A DNA stretch of 64,000 bases from Epiperipatus broadwayi (GCA_028023455.1 JAQFVV010006222.1:351001-415000); one strand, 5' to 3'. Shown: positions 51,613-64,000, numbered from the stretch's first letter. The notes: generated by a model not told the origin, from the letters alone. Numbers and translations are program-made.

Positions 51613-51939
51613 ATTATAAAGGCTTGTACTTGCTGTCACTACTATATGGATAGTTTGGTATTGTTATTAAAACATGTTTAAGCATATGAAAAGATGATCA
51701 TGGGACATTTTGATGGTTTTATACCTATCCTGCTTGTAGGATGATGATAACTGTTGTTTTTGAAAAACCAAAGGCTGCTGAAATAAGTTCAGATCTATAT
51801 GACTACACAAGCAACTTGGGTTGGAAACATTATGATGTTTGCATATCGGGGCCTTAGTTTTATAGTTAACCAAATAGGTAAAAAAATGGCTGCTGGAGGG
51901 TTGTATTTATTTCTAAGATCTAGATGCAATGCTGTCAAA

Positions 51940-51995
51940 TCAAAGGCTCACTGATCAAAGACACAAACTAGAAACTAGTCTGGGAATGTTGGATG
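51940..51995 (+). ncRNA. Hammerhead-like core, array B copy 1
   Basis: CTGATCA (51,951-51,957; G8 changed to C), GAAAC at 51,971-51,975, palindromic stem III ACTAGT and C51980. Stem I CTCA pairs with TGGG. Stem II is weak. The G8 change should disable cleavage. Confidence 0.5.
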
Positions 51996-52387
51996 AGTAG
52001 GCAATAGATGGAGATTTTATGTACAGCCCTTTCTGCATCCATTGATTAAAAAGGCTTGCATTTGGTGACACTACTGCATGGAGAGTTTGATATTCTTATT
52101 AAAGCATGTCTAAGCATATAAAATAGTGATCATGTGATGTTTTTATGGTTTTACACCTATCCTGCCCATAGAGTAATGGTGACTGTGGTTTTTAAAAAAC
52201 CAAAGACATCAAAATGTATAATTGCTGAACTGAGTCCAGGTTTGAATAACTATACAAATAAATGAGCTTAGGTTGGAAACATTATGAGGTTTTCATCTTG
52301 GGCTCCTAGCTTTATAGTTAACCAATCAGCTAAAAGGTGGCTGGAGAGTTGCACTAGATCCTAAGATCTAGATACAGTGCTCTTAAA

Positions 52388-52445
52388 TCCAAAGCTCTTA
52401 CTGATGAAAGTTTCAAGCTAGAAACTAGTCTGGGATATTATATGA
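52388..52445 (+). ncRNA. Candidate type I hammerhead ribozyme, array B copy 2
   Basis: Complete core: CTGATGA 52,401-52,407, GAAAC 52,421-52,425, GTC ending at C52430. Stem I CTTA/TGGG pairs over four bases (the partner unit has CTCA/TGGG, so pairing is kept while the base changes). Stem II AGTT/AGCT region closes a short loop with a wobble, and stem III is the palindrome ACTAGT. Cleavage here and at 51,980 would release a 450-nt monomer. Confidence 0.55.
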
Positions 52446-52564
52446 TATAAATATTAGATAGAGATTTTATGCACAAACCTTCTGTATCCTTTGATTATGA
52501 AGGCTTGCACTTAGTGGCATTACTGTATAGAGAGTTTGGTATTGTCATTTATTATTATTATTAT

Positions 52565-53785
52565 TAAATTAATTATATTAATAAACATTATTAAAGAATC
52601 ATAATAGATTTATTCAGATACTAAATTAAATATTTCATGACTTACACTCTTGTACATATATTGAGCAAAATGTCTTAATTTCCAAAGAATTACCATTAGT
52701 CATAATGGAATTTTATAAGTGTGTGGATTTTATATAATTCTCTTTAAAATTATATGAATGTCATCTAAGAATAAGATTTATATTTAAAAAAATGTCTCGG
52801 TACCACTGCTAAAAGTCACCATTAAAGTCCACACATTTTATTAATACCCTTAAGTAATATTATATAAAACTGATAATTTATTTTATGATCAATATACATG
52901 TACCATATGGCCATTAGCTAAACATATAATAATGTCAGTATTTAATATACCATTATAAGAAGAACAACTATTTATATATATGTGTGTGTACATCACTTAC
53001 ATAGTGTGAGGCTTGATGTTTAATCATCATTACAATGATGTCTCTCACTTATATGTTATATTTATTAACATCAATTTATACACCATTATATATGCAGCTT
53101 CTCTATTTTAATCATTCACAATAAATATTACATATATGAGAAAAGTAAAATTTATTTACCCTCTTTAAAAAATATAAACAAATCAAATACATATCAAAGT
53201 GTCATAGTAAACTACAACATAATTTATTTTCAAAATATAGAGATATTAGTTTACATAAAGTAATCAGTTAGGAATTTTATAATGTAAGGATTTGTAATGG
53301 CTGCTTGTTTATTTTTCTGACAGACTGCTTCAGCTGACAGCAATAGGAAGTAACTGGATATTGTGCAAAATATTAATAAAAATAATGATCAAACTAAATT
53401 GCTCCTACTGTTATTTAACAGATTCACTCAGTAATTTATTTCAAAAAAGGAATAATAGTATATATATACTAATATAAAAAATTAGAACTCTTATAACATA
53501 TAAAAGGTAATGGAGTTTGTAAGTGAAAAATCAATCTATTTAAACCAACAAACAAAATCTCTCATAAAAAGATTTAAAATTGATTATAGTATTATCATAA
53601 GAAATCTATCTCTGTGCTCCTAAAATCACTTGGATTTCACATATGTGTTGACAATGATAAAAAGACAGTTCCTTGAATTATGAATATACACTTATTTTTG
53701 GTATAATATTCATCTTTTAAGATTTTCAATTTTTATAAATAATATATTGGCTTAATAATGAGTAATTAGATTTAGTATTCCTTTT
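52565..53785. other. AT-rich non-coding DNA
   Basis: No element, gene or strong repeat recognised. Confidence 0.5.
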
Positions 53786-53789
53786 ATAA

Positions 53790-54690
53790 GAGATGTACTC
53801 AAAAAACCCAGAATTATTATTTGATGGTAACTGCATTGTCATATGTGCTTCCACCATTATATTCTTCTTGCAGAGACTTTATTGCATTAGTCTGCTGACT
53901 GGTATCATCAAGTGAAGTCATCAAACAACATAGTAATTTTTTATTAAGTATGTCTCACATATCTGTGGACTTTAGTGATAGCTGAAAAGTTAGAACAATG
54001 TGAAATTATATTTTCTGTTACAGAAAACAGCAGGAAAAATAATTGTACTACCTGAAATAGCTTACTAATAAGCTGCTCTAAGAAAAACCCAAGTTCACAG
54101 TAGTTCAATGAAAATTCAAATTCACTACATCAAAAAAAAGCATGGCAAGTGAAGACCAATGTCAAGATGATGATTTTTTTTTTATTTTGACACAAACAAT
54201 ATAACTCAGATTTCATTCATAATGGTCAAGTGTTTTAACTTCAAGTTAGAAAATGTTTGCACAATGCAATGAAATGAAAATTTCACAATTTGTATCAAAG
54301 TGAGGAGTAGTAGCTTTACCACAATGTGCCAATGCAGAAAGCATTGAGTACGAAACAATTTCTAACCAAAACAGCATTTATTAGTTCATCAATCCACACA
54401 TTTACCCAGTTTCACTCCATGTGATTTTTTATTCCCCTGAATGAAAAAATGCTTCAAAAAATATTTTTTAAAATTAAAAGAAATAAAGAAAAAAATTACA
54501 CTCATTAAAAGGCATTATTCTCCAAGAGTTTCAGAATTGCTTTGAAAATTGAAAAAATAATTTTAGACTACTGCATTGCATAAAATAAGCAGTATTTTGA
54601 AGGAGATTCAATTTCTAACACCTAAAAAATAAGTACATATTTTTTTACTAAAAAATTCAAATGGGGGGAGAGTATGCCCTATATATATAC
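53790..54690 (+). pseudogene. Mariner-like transposase relic
   Basis: Shifted frames give VKMMIFFFYFDTNNITQISF and IMVKCFN (about 54,164-54,240), corresponding to the K.M..VFFD..G..H.EF...QTVN stretch of mariner (DD34D) transposases, then VRNNF.TK followed by FTPCDFLFP (about 54,350-54,440), matching the FL......PYSPDLAPCDFFLFP block that carries the third catalytic Asp. Ends near 53,792 (TACTCAAAAAACCCAGAATT) and, inverted, near 54,680 look like eroded terminal repeats. The N-terminal half is unreadable. Dead. Confidence 0.75.
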
Positions 54691-55650
54691 AAATAATATA
54701 GACATATATTTTAATGTTTTTTTTTTTTTAAAAATGACAACAGTAGATATATCTAAGGATATCTAAACACTTTAGTAAATTTATTTGATAATAATAAACT
54801 GATATTAAAAAGAACTAAAATTTTCTGCTTTGCTGCCACAATTAAAAAAAATTGAAAAATAAAATTCCCATTTTGAACAAAAGACTTCATGTTCTCTCAA
54901 TACCATTGATTTCTGAATATGATAGGCTTTCCAAACAATTAAATATATATACTTACAAATAACTATGATAATTCCATCACAAAAATTTAGTAAAGACAAT
55001 ATTAATACTATATGAAAAAAACACTGAAAATAAATAACAATCTTTATGCATTTTCAGTGCTAAGCATCCTTAATCAAAAGTTATCATTATATTCAATATA
55101 AAATAGGAAAAACTCAAAACTCATTATAAGTATTGCCACACAATACACAAGCGTAGGAGGTGGTGGTCATGTGATGTTTGTTGGGTTATATTCAATATAT
55201 GCAATGTTTTTTATGAATATATTGCCTTTAACTTAATATATTTATTTTTATCATGAAGTGCTTTTATTTCTAATTGAATATTATTAATACAAAAAATAAA
55301 ATTAATTTTCATTCTTTTTTCATAGCAAAAATTAGGTTACAATGTTAATGATAAAATGTGAAAGATGAATATGTGTGTTAACTACACATATTGATATTTT
55401 ACTTTTATCAACATCTTTTTTATGCAATCACCATAAATTAATAATTGATATTTTATAATCATTCTTCTTAATTTTACTTTGCTTTTAAGGCAATTCTCAT
55501 TTAATATTTTGAATAAAACTTGTTTTATTATTTTAATGATTTGTTTTTTATGCAAAGAACACTCGATATGAATAAAACAATTAATTCTTATAGTGTATTC
55601 TCTTTGTTACAAAAAAAAAAAAAAAACTTTTTTCAAGAATTATAGAGGAA

Positions 55651-55651
55651 A

Positions 55652-55695
<44 letters not shown>

Positions 55696-55746
55696 CAACA
55701 ACAACAATAATAATAATAATAATAACAATAATGATGATGATGATGT
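55651..55746. repeat. (AAT)n/(AAC)n/(ATG)n compound microsatellite
   Basis: About 95 bp of AAT with internal AAC and terminal ATG trinucleotides. Confidence 0.95.
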
Positions 55747-58700
55747 TGTTACTAGTTCTCAAACCTTTGACTTTAAACAATCATTATTACCTTGTATTAC
55801 AATATAAAATATATTTATTCAAAATAAAATAAAATAAACTTTTAAAAAGAAAAAGGAGAAAAAAACAATTTTATTGAGTTGTTTATATATGAAAATTAAT
55901 TTTATTTACATTCAAAATACATTAGAATAATTTTGCTTCTAAAATATCATTTTAGCAGATCATTCATAATTAAAAATATGTATTTCACAATCTAACACGT
56001 TAAATAATTATTTAATACTGGAAAAACTTTTTATCTTATTTTAGCTATGTTTATTAATTGATTCCATGCCCTTCTTAAATTATGTAAATTTATTTCAATA
56101 AGCAAATAAAAAAATAAAATTACACAAGTAAAAATTTGATACAGAAACTGTTTTAAATGAAAATAATTTTTAAATGAAACCCAATTTACTTAACAAAAAT
56201 GGCTAACCCAAATGCATGTGTTAAATTTACTATGCTTGGGTATTTAGCTTTTTTCACAAAACTTAAAATAGAAAAACTTTTTTCTGCTCATTTTCTTTCA
56301 AAAATCTTTCAATTATAATAAAAACCATCACAAAAGGTCAAATTATATTCATGCATCAAGTGACTAATCATGACATTTAACTTTCAAATCAGCCATTTTA
56401 ATCAATAAATTAACTATATCTAGCATACATATTAAGCCTTGCAGGATTTAAGTCAATTTTTAAAGATTGGCAAGGGTGATGATGTCTACTTAATGCAATC
56501 AAAATATTGTAATTAAATACTGAACTCCGTTTCAAGAACTAAATGAAATCATATCTATATTACATAAACTTGCATTATTAAAATAAACTAAATACAACAT
56601 TAAAAATATCATTTCTAGATATTAAAATGCCAGGGAATAAAACAGTTATTGGATACAAAATGTCTACTCATTCCAAATTTAATATTTTAATACCCATTTT
56701 TTATAAGCAAAATGTATTTTAGATTATCATACATTTAATTAATAAGAATATTAGCTAAATTTTATTAAGATATAAACAGTTTATATGTATAGATAATAGA
56801 CTACACAATAAAGCATAGAAATGTATTTTGAAGTTGACAAGGAGAGATCAAAAATAAAAATAAAAATATGGATAAAATAATAAACAGTTATCACTGACAT
56901 TGATAAAAAAATTTAAAAAACTAAAATAGATATGTTCTGGATATCCCCTTAAGATCAAGTTTAAAACTGCTCATTATGCAAATAATATAAACACCTATAT
57001 GTGTATGTATATATAGGTTTGAAATTTGGAATGTTAATAAAAAAGCATTCCATAGACTGAAAATCATACAGAAAATATGGAATGATGTCTTTCGGAAAGA
57101 GAGATCAAAAATATAAAAAAATATGGTATCATAAACATTATTGTAAAAAATAAAATCAAGCTGAAGAGATAGAAAGAGATGCAGTCTTAAAATGAATTCC
57201 AGTAGATTGTATGAAGTGTAAAAAAAAAAAACCTGTTAAGTAGGATGGATGGGTAAATTATAGAAGTATGCAGAACGTCTAAGGAGAAGGACAATTATGG
57301 ATCAAAGAAACTGAATTAAATTCAAATGAACTTTCTTTCAAGAGTGAATTGATTATAATTGAAAATGATGATGACGATAGGCGGATATGGTTTGCATAAG
57401 CCAAAGACACCATTAATTAATTATGCTATAATACAATTTCTGTTTTTTATTTTATTTATTTATTAATAGAACTATCAATATTTTTCGCTGTTATTGTTGT
57501 TCATAAAAAAAAAAATCCTATTTGAAAACTAAGTGATCCATGAATCAAGACATTAAAAAAAAATCAATTCCGAGTTTTTTTTTCCGCATACGAGAAAAAA
57601 AAAATCCATACGACTGCTTTGAAAAGCGCATGATTAGATTGAAGTAGATTTTTATTAAATGTTACCCAATTGCGTATATATATAATATTCAGTTACGTAC
57701 AGCGAATTTTATCTTAATAAAATAAATCCAATTATTTTCTCCATTAGAAATAATTTTCTTTGAAGTGATCCTTCAAAGGTCTAAATTAATTGGTTCACAT
57801 TAAAAAAAAATCAACTACTTTATTAATATTTCAGCAATATTAAATACAAACATATATAATGGTCTTATTTAGTAATATTAACATAATTCTGGGTCAAAAG
57901 TAAGACCTGACTTCAAATCAGATTTAAAAAATACTTGAAACGTTTTAAGATTTTAATCAGCTTTAAGAATTTCTCTTTAAGACAGCGCTTCCATAAGTAA
58001 ATCAACTAATCATAAAAATACTATCAATTTCAATCATAATAATAAGTATGAAATCCATTATATTTTGGAAATGAGTAAATAATTTGATTACTTTCCCGAC
58101 GATCAAAATAGCATGTTAGAAAAGAACAATAGAAACAACAACAAAAATTTGTATTTCAATAGTTAAGATCATTTTTACTGTCAAAACATATAAAGATTTA
58201 TTTTAAAAATTATTTATTTTAGTGTACAGTATAAATAATTTCTGATAATTTTTAAACATCTCATAAATAATTTGTTTTATATATATATATTTTTCTACGA
58301 TAAAAATTTAATTTGTTTTGTATTTAAAAATCAAAATGTTACATGCTATATATTGAAAAGATATGACGTATTTTGCTGATTCTTCTTCAATTTTTTTCCA
58401 AAATAAGTACTACATAGAAAACATATCTTCATTGATGATGGTGTGTTTGAAAATCTGCATTTCATTTTAATCATAGTAGTTCCCATGATTTAAATAATCA
58501 ATGTAGAATATTTTAAATCTTAATTTTTGGGCAGAGTTTTAAGTCTCTATAATACTATTTCCACATGTATCATGGAATTGATGAACAAAATAATATTACT
58601 TTTAAAAAATTATTTTATATCTTACTAACAATATAAATCTCAGAAGTACTAACACAGATCTTATTGTCTTTAATCAAAATTTTGCTTAATGAGTTATAGG

Positions 58701-59753
58701 AAATAATTAAATTTGATCTTAAGTTATGAAAAAAAAAAGAAAATAATCAATGATATTCAGAAATGTTTCTTCCGCTAATTCACATAATTTAGAAGTTGTA
58801 TAAGGGTTATCTATGAATCTTGTTGAGAAATGTAATGAAGAACATACTATACAAAAATTTGATATCTGTATGAGTCAGAGATTCATCTAATAATATATTT
58901 TTATTACTATTACAGATAAATGGATTTCCAATGGCACCATGATTGAATTTCAGAATGTACCATCATAGATAGATCTTTGTATGACATTTGAAAGCAGGCT
59001 AGTTTCCATTTCACTAGCTATGTTTTTGCAAATTTTACCATGTAAAATAAAGGATTGTTAATAAACTTCATGTCAAATAGATCAGTATATATATTCTTCC
59101 AAATAATTTAACATTTTTGAATTGACAAAATATCTTCAATTTATCTAAGACCATTGTTTCTAGTCTGCTTACTTATAATATTATATGAAAATAATTTGAT
59201 TCTGTTTCCCATAAATAAGTACTTATACATTTATTAATATGTGCCATTATTGTTGTATTGCTTTTATAACTCCAAGCAATATGGTCTGTCAAAGATTTTC
59301 AAGAATAAAATTAACTATTATTAGTTACTTAAAATATATAGTTTACTGAAAATAAAACTTGTTATATTTGTATTATATTTTCTTCTTCTTTGAAATCTTA
59401 CTTCATTATTTCTAATGAAGAAATACCATAATTAATATATACGTATTAAATAAAATATTATTATAAGTATTACTACTATTATTATTTATTTACATATAGA
59501 CAACTTGTCACTACAACACCAAACTTGATTTCAATATCAGTAAAACATATTGTGTGTTTGTCTGGGAGGAGAATAGGTAAGTAAGTTATTGGCTCAAATT
59601 TGTAGATATTAATTTAATGGTATTCCATAATCTAAAAGTTATAGTAGATGCCATTTTAAATAAAGTAAATTGAATAAAAATTATAACATCAGTAAAACAG
59701 CTGTAATAATAATAACAACATTTTTTTTATTTTGTTTATTTATTGATTGTACA

Positions 59754-59756
<3 letters not shown>

Positions 59757-59845
<89 letters not shown>
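59757..59845. repeat. (TA)n microsatellite, ~89 bp
   Basis: Uninterrupted TA dinucleotides; length may be polymorphic. Confidence 0.97.
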
Positions 59846-59848
<3 letters not shown>

Positions 59849-60269
59849 ACTCCAAACAAGAAGACTCTTGTGTAAAAAAAAATTTACAAAAAAAATCAAC
59901 AAAAGAATATATACACACATTAATTAAGTGCAAAACTGACAATGAATAAATTTATTAAAGTTAATATAACATAAAATAAAAATAGTCGAGAATATAGTAA
60001 TCAAAACTGCAAACTCTTTTTAAAAGTAAAAAATGGGGTATGAGCAACATCTAATGAATAAAAGCACCAAGAGGAGTGAACAATCTGACACTATTGTAAC
60101 TGAATTGTCTATGATTATTCTTCAAAATGCCAACTGAAAAATTTTGACTAAATGAATATTAACAATGAAAAATATATAAATGATGGCGATATATAATTAA
60201 AAACTTAAAACTAACTAAAAGTCATTTATTGGTTTGTTTTAATGTTTCTTTTATATTTATTTGTATTCC

Positions 60270-61380
60270 TGTTGAAGAAATTTTAACTATAATATCTCAA
60301 TACAATAATTTGCCTGGTTTTATTATTTCATTAGCAAAACATTGCCTTGAAAATACATTTTTTATTCATGCTTTTCAAAAGTATAAATAAATTAAAGGAT
60401 TTTTTATGGGATCTCCATTGTTACCTGTAATTGCTGATCTCTTCATGAATAATTTTGAAAGTCAAATATTAAAAGCAGCTACTAAGAAACCTATTAGGTT
60501 CAGATATGTGGATGATAAACTCACTATATGGCCTTTATGGTATTGATGCTTTGAACTCTTTTGTTTGTTTTTTTTAATGATAAGCATCCTAATATTAAGT
60601 TTAACTATTGAAGTTAAAAATAACAAATCACATTCTTTTTTAGATGTTCTGATTGCAATAAAGTATGATGATTCTTTATCAATATCATTTTACAGGAAAT
60701 CCACCCATACAAACAGATATCTTAATTTTAATTCTCATCATCATCATGCACAAATATTTTCTGTAGCAAAACACCTTTTGACGAAAGCTTATAGTTTGCC
60801 AGATAAAGATCATATTACTCAAGAAATAGAACTAACAAAAATATTATACTTTCTAATAGTTACAATAAAAATATCACATATAATGCATTACATAGCATTA
60901 ATACTAAAAAGAAGAAAGAGGGTAAAATTGATAATTCAACTACTTATAAATGGTTTTATGTTATATTAAAGGAGTTACTGATAAAATCAGTAAAAGACTA
61001 TCTAATTTTAACACAAACACTATTTTTTCTACTAGCAAAAAAAAAAAATGGTGATTTTTTTCAACCTAAAGACAGAGTACTTTTGGAATACCAGGGGGTT
61101 TATGAAATTCCATGTTTACAGTGCTTGAAAAGTTAGGTAGGTCAGTCTAATAAATGAATTAATGTTACAATTAATGAACATAAAAAAGCCTTTAATCAGA
61201 AGTTAAACATATCAGCTTTTACTTCACATTTTTTTAGAAATTGGTCACACACCTGATTTTAATAATACTAAAATAATTGCTAATTTGGAAAAGTATGAAT
61301 TGAGAACCATGAGGGAGTCAATAAAATATAAAAATACCAACTGGTTTAAATAAAGCTGATGAAGCACAACATATTCCAGC
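60270..61380 (+). pseudogene. Second Penelope-like element, RT plus GIY-YIG remnant
   Basis: GSPLLPVIADLFMNNFESQI (60,408-60,467) and FRYVDDKLTIW (60,499-60,531, catalytic YVDD) are the palm motifs of PLE reverse transcriptase. FTIEVKNNKSHSFLDVLI and FYRKSTHTNRYLNFNS (60,603-60,735) follow in the correct order, the latter being the PLE YRKPT(H)T box. Further on GVYEIPCLQCLKS with VGQSNK and EHKKAF (about 61,095-61,200) is a stop-interrupted GIY-YIG endonuclease. Stops and frameshifts are frequent. It belongs to a different, older family than the palindrome PLE (CLQC versus CGCG at the endonuclease core). Confidence 0.85.
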
Positions 61381-61399
61381 CTTAAGGAGGTCACTTATC

Positions 61400-62048
61400 T
61401 TTTTCTTCTAATATAAACTTGAAAACAATTAATGGTGAAACTGAAAAAAATAAATATTTTGTTAAATTACATATTCTGAAAGCTCAATTACTTCATGTAC
61501 AATCTCATTTTTTACCTCACACTCAATCTTGTTACTATTTGAGATGTAATGGTTTTTCTTTGAAAAGTTAACATTAACAATGGTGGATTCTATTTCATTA
61601 AAACATTGGGTAATAAGCAAAAATAACAAACGATTTAACTGAAAAATTCTTAACATTATATATATATATATAAATCAATAATTACTCTCTTTATATAAAT
61701 CTTAACAACAGACAAGAATTATCATAATATCTAAGCCTACTAAACTATATGTACAATATCATTTTACAAGGTACATCATGAGGATAGTGGATATGCATTA
61801 TAATGACCATGAATAGAGACATTATAAGACAATACACTTTCATAAAAAGCATCATAAATAGTTAACAAACTGATCTATGCAAAAGGTTCATCAAACAATA
61901 AAATAAATGATTAACCTCACAAAACATAAAGAACCCCTAAAATCAAGATGCCCAAATAGCAATAGATAACAACAAACACATTACCAAAGTGTATATATAT
62001 ATATTGTAGATATATATATATATATAGATATATAGTGTGTCAATAATA

Positions 62049-62094
<46 letters not shown>

Positions 62095-62460
62095 CAAGTG
62101 GAGATATTAGTGAATATGAAGAGTATTTATAAGAAAAAAAACAATCACTTTATTATGAATGATTGTTAGACAGTTAGCATCAGACAATTACTAATTAACA
62201 TTTAATTTTCATTAATAGACAGTACAAGAAGATAATATAAAACAACACCATAATATAGAGCAATATAACCAACAAAACCTTAAATCACAGAGACCAAAAA
62301 CAAGGCAGGAATAATCATTTACATAAATAAAAATAATATAAAGCCAAACTCAGTGATTAATCCATTTCAAATTCACTATACCATGAATTTTTTTGTTTAG
62401 TTTCTGCCTTTTATATAACTTTTTAACAATGAAGCAAAATGATCCTAAAAATCATATAAA
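61400..62460. other. Non-coding, TA-rich
   Basis: Contains interrupted TA tracts at 61,990-62,091, including two nearly complementary AATAATATCTATATAT-type segments that could fold. Nothing else was recognised. Confidence 0.55.
61990..62091. repeat. Interrupted (TA)n tract
   Basis: TA runs with GATA and GTGTGTC interruptions. Confidence 0.9.
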
Positions 62461-62469
62461 TATAAGTGA

Positions 62470-63045
62470 TGTAGAAAAATAATGTGTTGAAGAAAGTCAA
62501 ATATTTTTTAAGTCCAAATATATGCAGTTGTAGTATCATGTCCATTAATCAATGAACCCATTAAATAGTGCACATGATTGTAAAGATCATTAAAAGCATT
62601 CTTTCCAGCAACAAACCCAAACTGATGAACAAAAATCATTTTATGTAAATTAAGTGATAGCATCTTATTTTTGATTGTAATTTCAAATAACTTAAAATGG
62701 GTCTATAATTACAAATAATCCATCATCACCTTTTTAAAAAATAGGTGTAAGTAACACCAACTTTAAACTTTCAGAAAATATATGAGCTGACAAAGAAATA
62801 TTAAGTAAGTATACTAGAACTGGTATACAACCAAACTTACTATCTTTCAAAAATTTTGAAATTAAATTACTTAAGCCAGAAGATATAACATTTTTTAAAC
62901 AATCAATCAAACGTGATAAATGAGTTTCAAAAACATCTGAACAAAAAATAATAAAAACTAGATTCAAAAGTCAATTTGCTAACAGAAGAGGGATCCAAGA
63001 AATTATTAAAAAGCTCTGTAATATAATTTTCTTTGCCAAACCCTT
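62470..63045 (-). pseudogene. LINE reverse transcriptase N-terminal remnant (minus strand)
   Basis: In order on the minus strand: GKENYITELFNNFL, then the open frame 62,734-62,967 with SSGLSNLISKFLKD, YLLNISLSAHIFSESLKLVL and LTPIF, then KKGDDGLF, NYRPIL (about 62,700), QFGFVAGKNAFNDLYNHVHYL (about 62,566-62,630) and, after a frameshift, LKKIFDFLQH. This is the pre-palm block of CR1/Jockey-type non-LTR RT: lN.S...G.fP..lK.a...PifKkG, NYRPI, QfGF..g..., LDl.kAFD. The rest of the element is absent. The TIR element copy 2 abuts it 9 bp upstream. Confidence 0.78.
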
Positions 63046-63053
63046 CTAATATA

Positions 63054-63973
63054 CACCTGGGTCTTGTTTTACATAATAAATAGGTTCCTCAGAAAACACG
63101 CGCAAACAAAATCACACAAAAATAGATGTAACTTACATTGAAAAAGGGGGGTGCGGTCTGTGATTTTTCAAAATTCGTGTAAAAGCAAAGCACCAACATA
63201 AAATTACTTTAAAATTTGCGTAAAAAAAAAATAAGGAAATAAAATATGATTAATAAAAAATTTCAAATTTGAAAAAAATTGATACAAGACAAACTTTTTT
63301 TAACTATAATATTTAATTTTATTCAAAATAATATATTTTATGCATAATTTACAGTACAGTAATTTACATTTTTTTATACATGTTTTAATTATTATAGCTA
63401 TTTGCCGAAAAACACATTCGTTTGCAAACAACTAGCGCCAACTTCACACTCATGTTGTGTCAATGTTTTTCTGGTGACAACATAATTAGTAATTAATCTT
63501 TGAGATGATGATTTTATTAATTGTTTATGAAGCTCACAATATCCAGACATACAACCATTTAGCTCTCGTTGGAATTTAAGAGCATGTTAATGATTAGTGT
63601 CATTAATAAGAAAATAATAATTGATTACTTTCTTTTTTAAAAAGCAAAAACAGAATGTGATTTAAAATGCAAAATTAACACGCACAATGTTTGAACAAAT
63701 TTACATTATAATCTTGTAAAATTTAATGTGGAAATCATGATTTTAATTTCATTATTGCATAAAATCTTACTATTATAAAGCACTGAAAATATTGAAATTA
63801 CTAAGATGAAAGTCAAATTCCAATAATGTGCTATTACTTTCAATATGATGTAAGTGTGTGAAATTTATTATTTAAAGTAATAGTGCATTATCGAAGTTCG
63901 ACTTCCGGTGAAACACAAATCGCGTAACTTCAAAATCGTGTTAAATAAGTCCATGTAAAAAGAGACCCAGGTG
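63054..63973 (-). mobile_element. TIR element copy 2 (non-autonomous DNA transposon), 920 bp
   Basis: Same element as 26,746-27,847 in opposite orientation, with CACCTGGGTCT/AGACCCAGGTG ends and flanking TA on both sides. It lacks the inverted terminal duplication of copy 1 and has a different middle (about 63,515-63,610). Conserved blocks include GTAATTTACATTTTTTTATA-type and TGTGTTTTTCGGC-type sequence. No transposase frame. Confidence 0.8.
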
Positions 63974-64000
63974 TATTATCATTATTTTTAATAAAGTTAA

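Larger units (their letters stand above)
51611..52560 (+). repeat. Tandem repeat array B, 432-449 bp unit (retrozyme-like)
   Basis: Units start at TGATTATAAAGGCTTG 51,611, 52,043 and 52,492; the third stops after ~65 bp in an ATT run. Shared landmarks include CTATCCTGC, GGTTGGAAACATTATGA and TTTATAGTTAACCAA. Each full unit has one hammerhead-like core near its 3' third. Unit sequence is unrelated to array A apart from that core, and no protein is encoded. Two full units with visible divergence. Confidence 0.85.
54700..60260. other. AT-rich non-coding DNA with microsatellites
   Basis: Nothing coding was recognised. Contains the trinucleotide array at 55,651 and the (TA)n at 59,757. Frames that cross these arrays are repeat translations. 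Confidence 0.55.

Noticed and set aside
55593-55832. 79-residue frame with long Ile and Thr runs
   Set aside because: Direct translation of a trinucleotide microsatellite.
59681-59949. Overlapping open frames on both strands across 59.7-59.9 kb
   Set aside because: They are translations of the (TA)n microsatellite (Tyr-Ile repeats).
61350-61395. GCTGATGAAGC near the end of the second PLE as a hammerhead
   Set aside because: No GAAA follows and no stem II can be drawn.

Overview
The window reads as intergenic or intronic nuclear DNA from an invertebrate animal. It is roughly three-quarters A+T by eye and dense in microsatellites. I found no host protein-coding gene, exon series, tRNA, rRNA or CRISPR array, and nothing bacterial. 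What can be recognised is a graveyard of mobile elements: Penelope-like elements (PLEs), several non-LTR (LINE) reverse transcriptase remnants, a short Ty3/gypsy-like LTR element without pol, a mariner transposase relic, tRNA-derived SINEs, a ~1 kb TIR element in two opposed copies, and foldback hairpins. The tRNA-SINE, PLE, RTE and mariner mixture suggests a lophotrochozoan, perhaps a mollusc such as a cephalopod. That assignment is inference.

Layout. 1-1,110: tandem repeat of ~350-372 bp units carrying a hammerhead-ribozyme-like core, with a partial inverted copy at the left edge. 1,651-1,744: 42-bp hairpin. 2,451-2,590: LTR fragment related to the LTR element at 17-20 kb. 7,020-7,945: LTR-like segment (TATA box, AATAAA, PBS-like site) with a 90-bp tandem repeat. 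9.2 and 31.6 kb: two opposed copies of one SINE family. 15,359-17,234: near-perfect 0.93-kb inverted repeat in which both arms encode the C-terminal part of a PLE protein (linker plus GIY-YIG endonuclease). 17,270-20,206: minus-strand LTR element with gag and a coiled-coil region only. 23-49 kb: six copies of a second SINE family, all on the plus strand. 26.7 and 63.0 kb: opposed copies of the TIR element. 28.3, 32.1, 35.5, 50.8 and 62.5 kb: decayed LINEs. 51,611-52,560: second tandem array (432-449 bp units), also with hammerhead-like cores. 53.8-54.7 kb: mariner relic. 60.3-61.4 kb: a second, more decayed PLE.

The best candidate for something undescribed is the pair of tandem arrays. Their unit sequences are otherwise different, but both carry CTGATGA...GAAAC...GTC at one place per unit, with pairing around it that fits a type I hammerhead with a palindromic minimal stem III. 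This is the organisation of animal retrozymes, small non-autonomous retroelements thought to move with PLE enzymes, and PLE sequences lie in the same window. Only two of the copies (282-310 and 52,401-52,430) have every core catalytic base intact.

Limits: everything was read by eye without alignments, so boundaries are approximate (usually within 10-50 bp), and the LINE and PLE calls rest on reverse-transcriptase and endonuclease motifs read across frameshifts.
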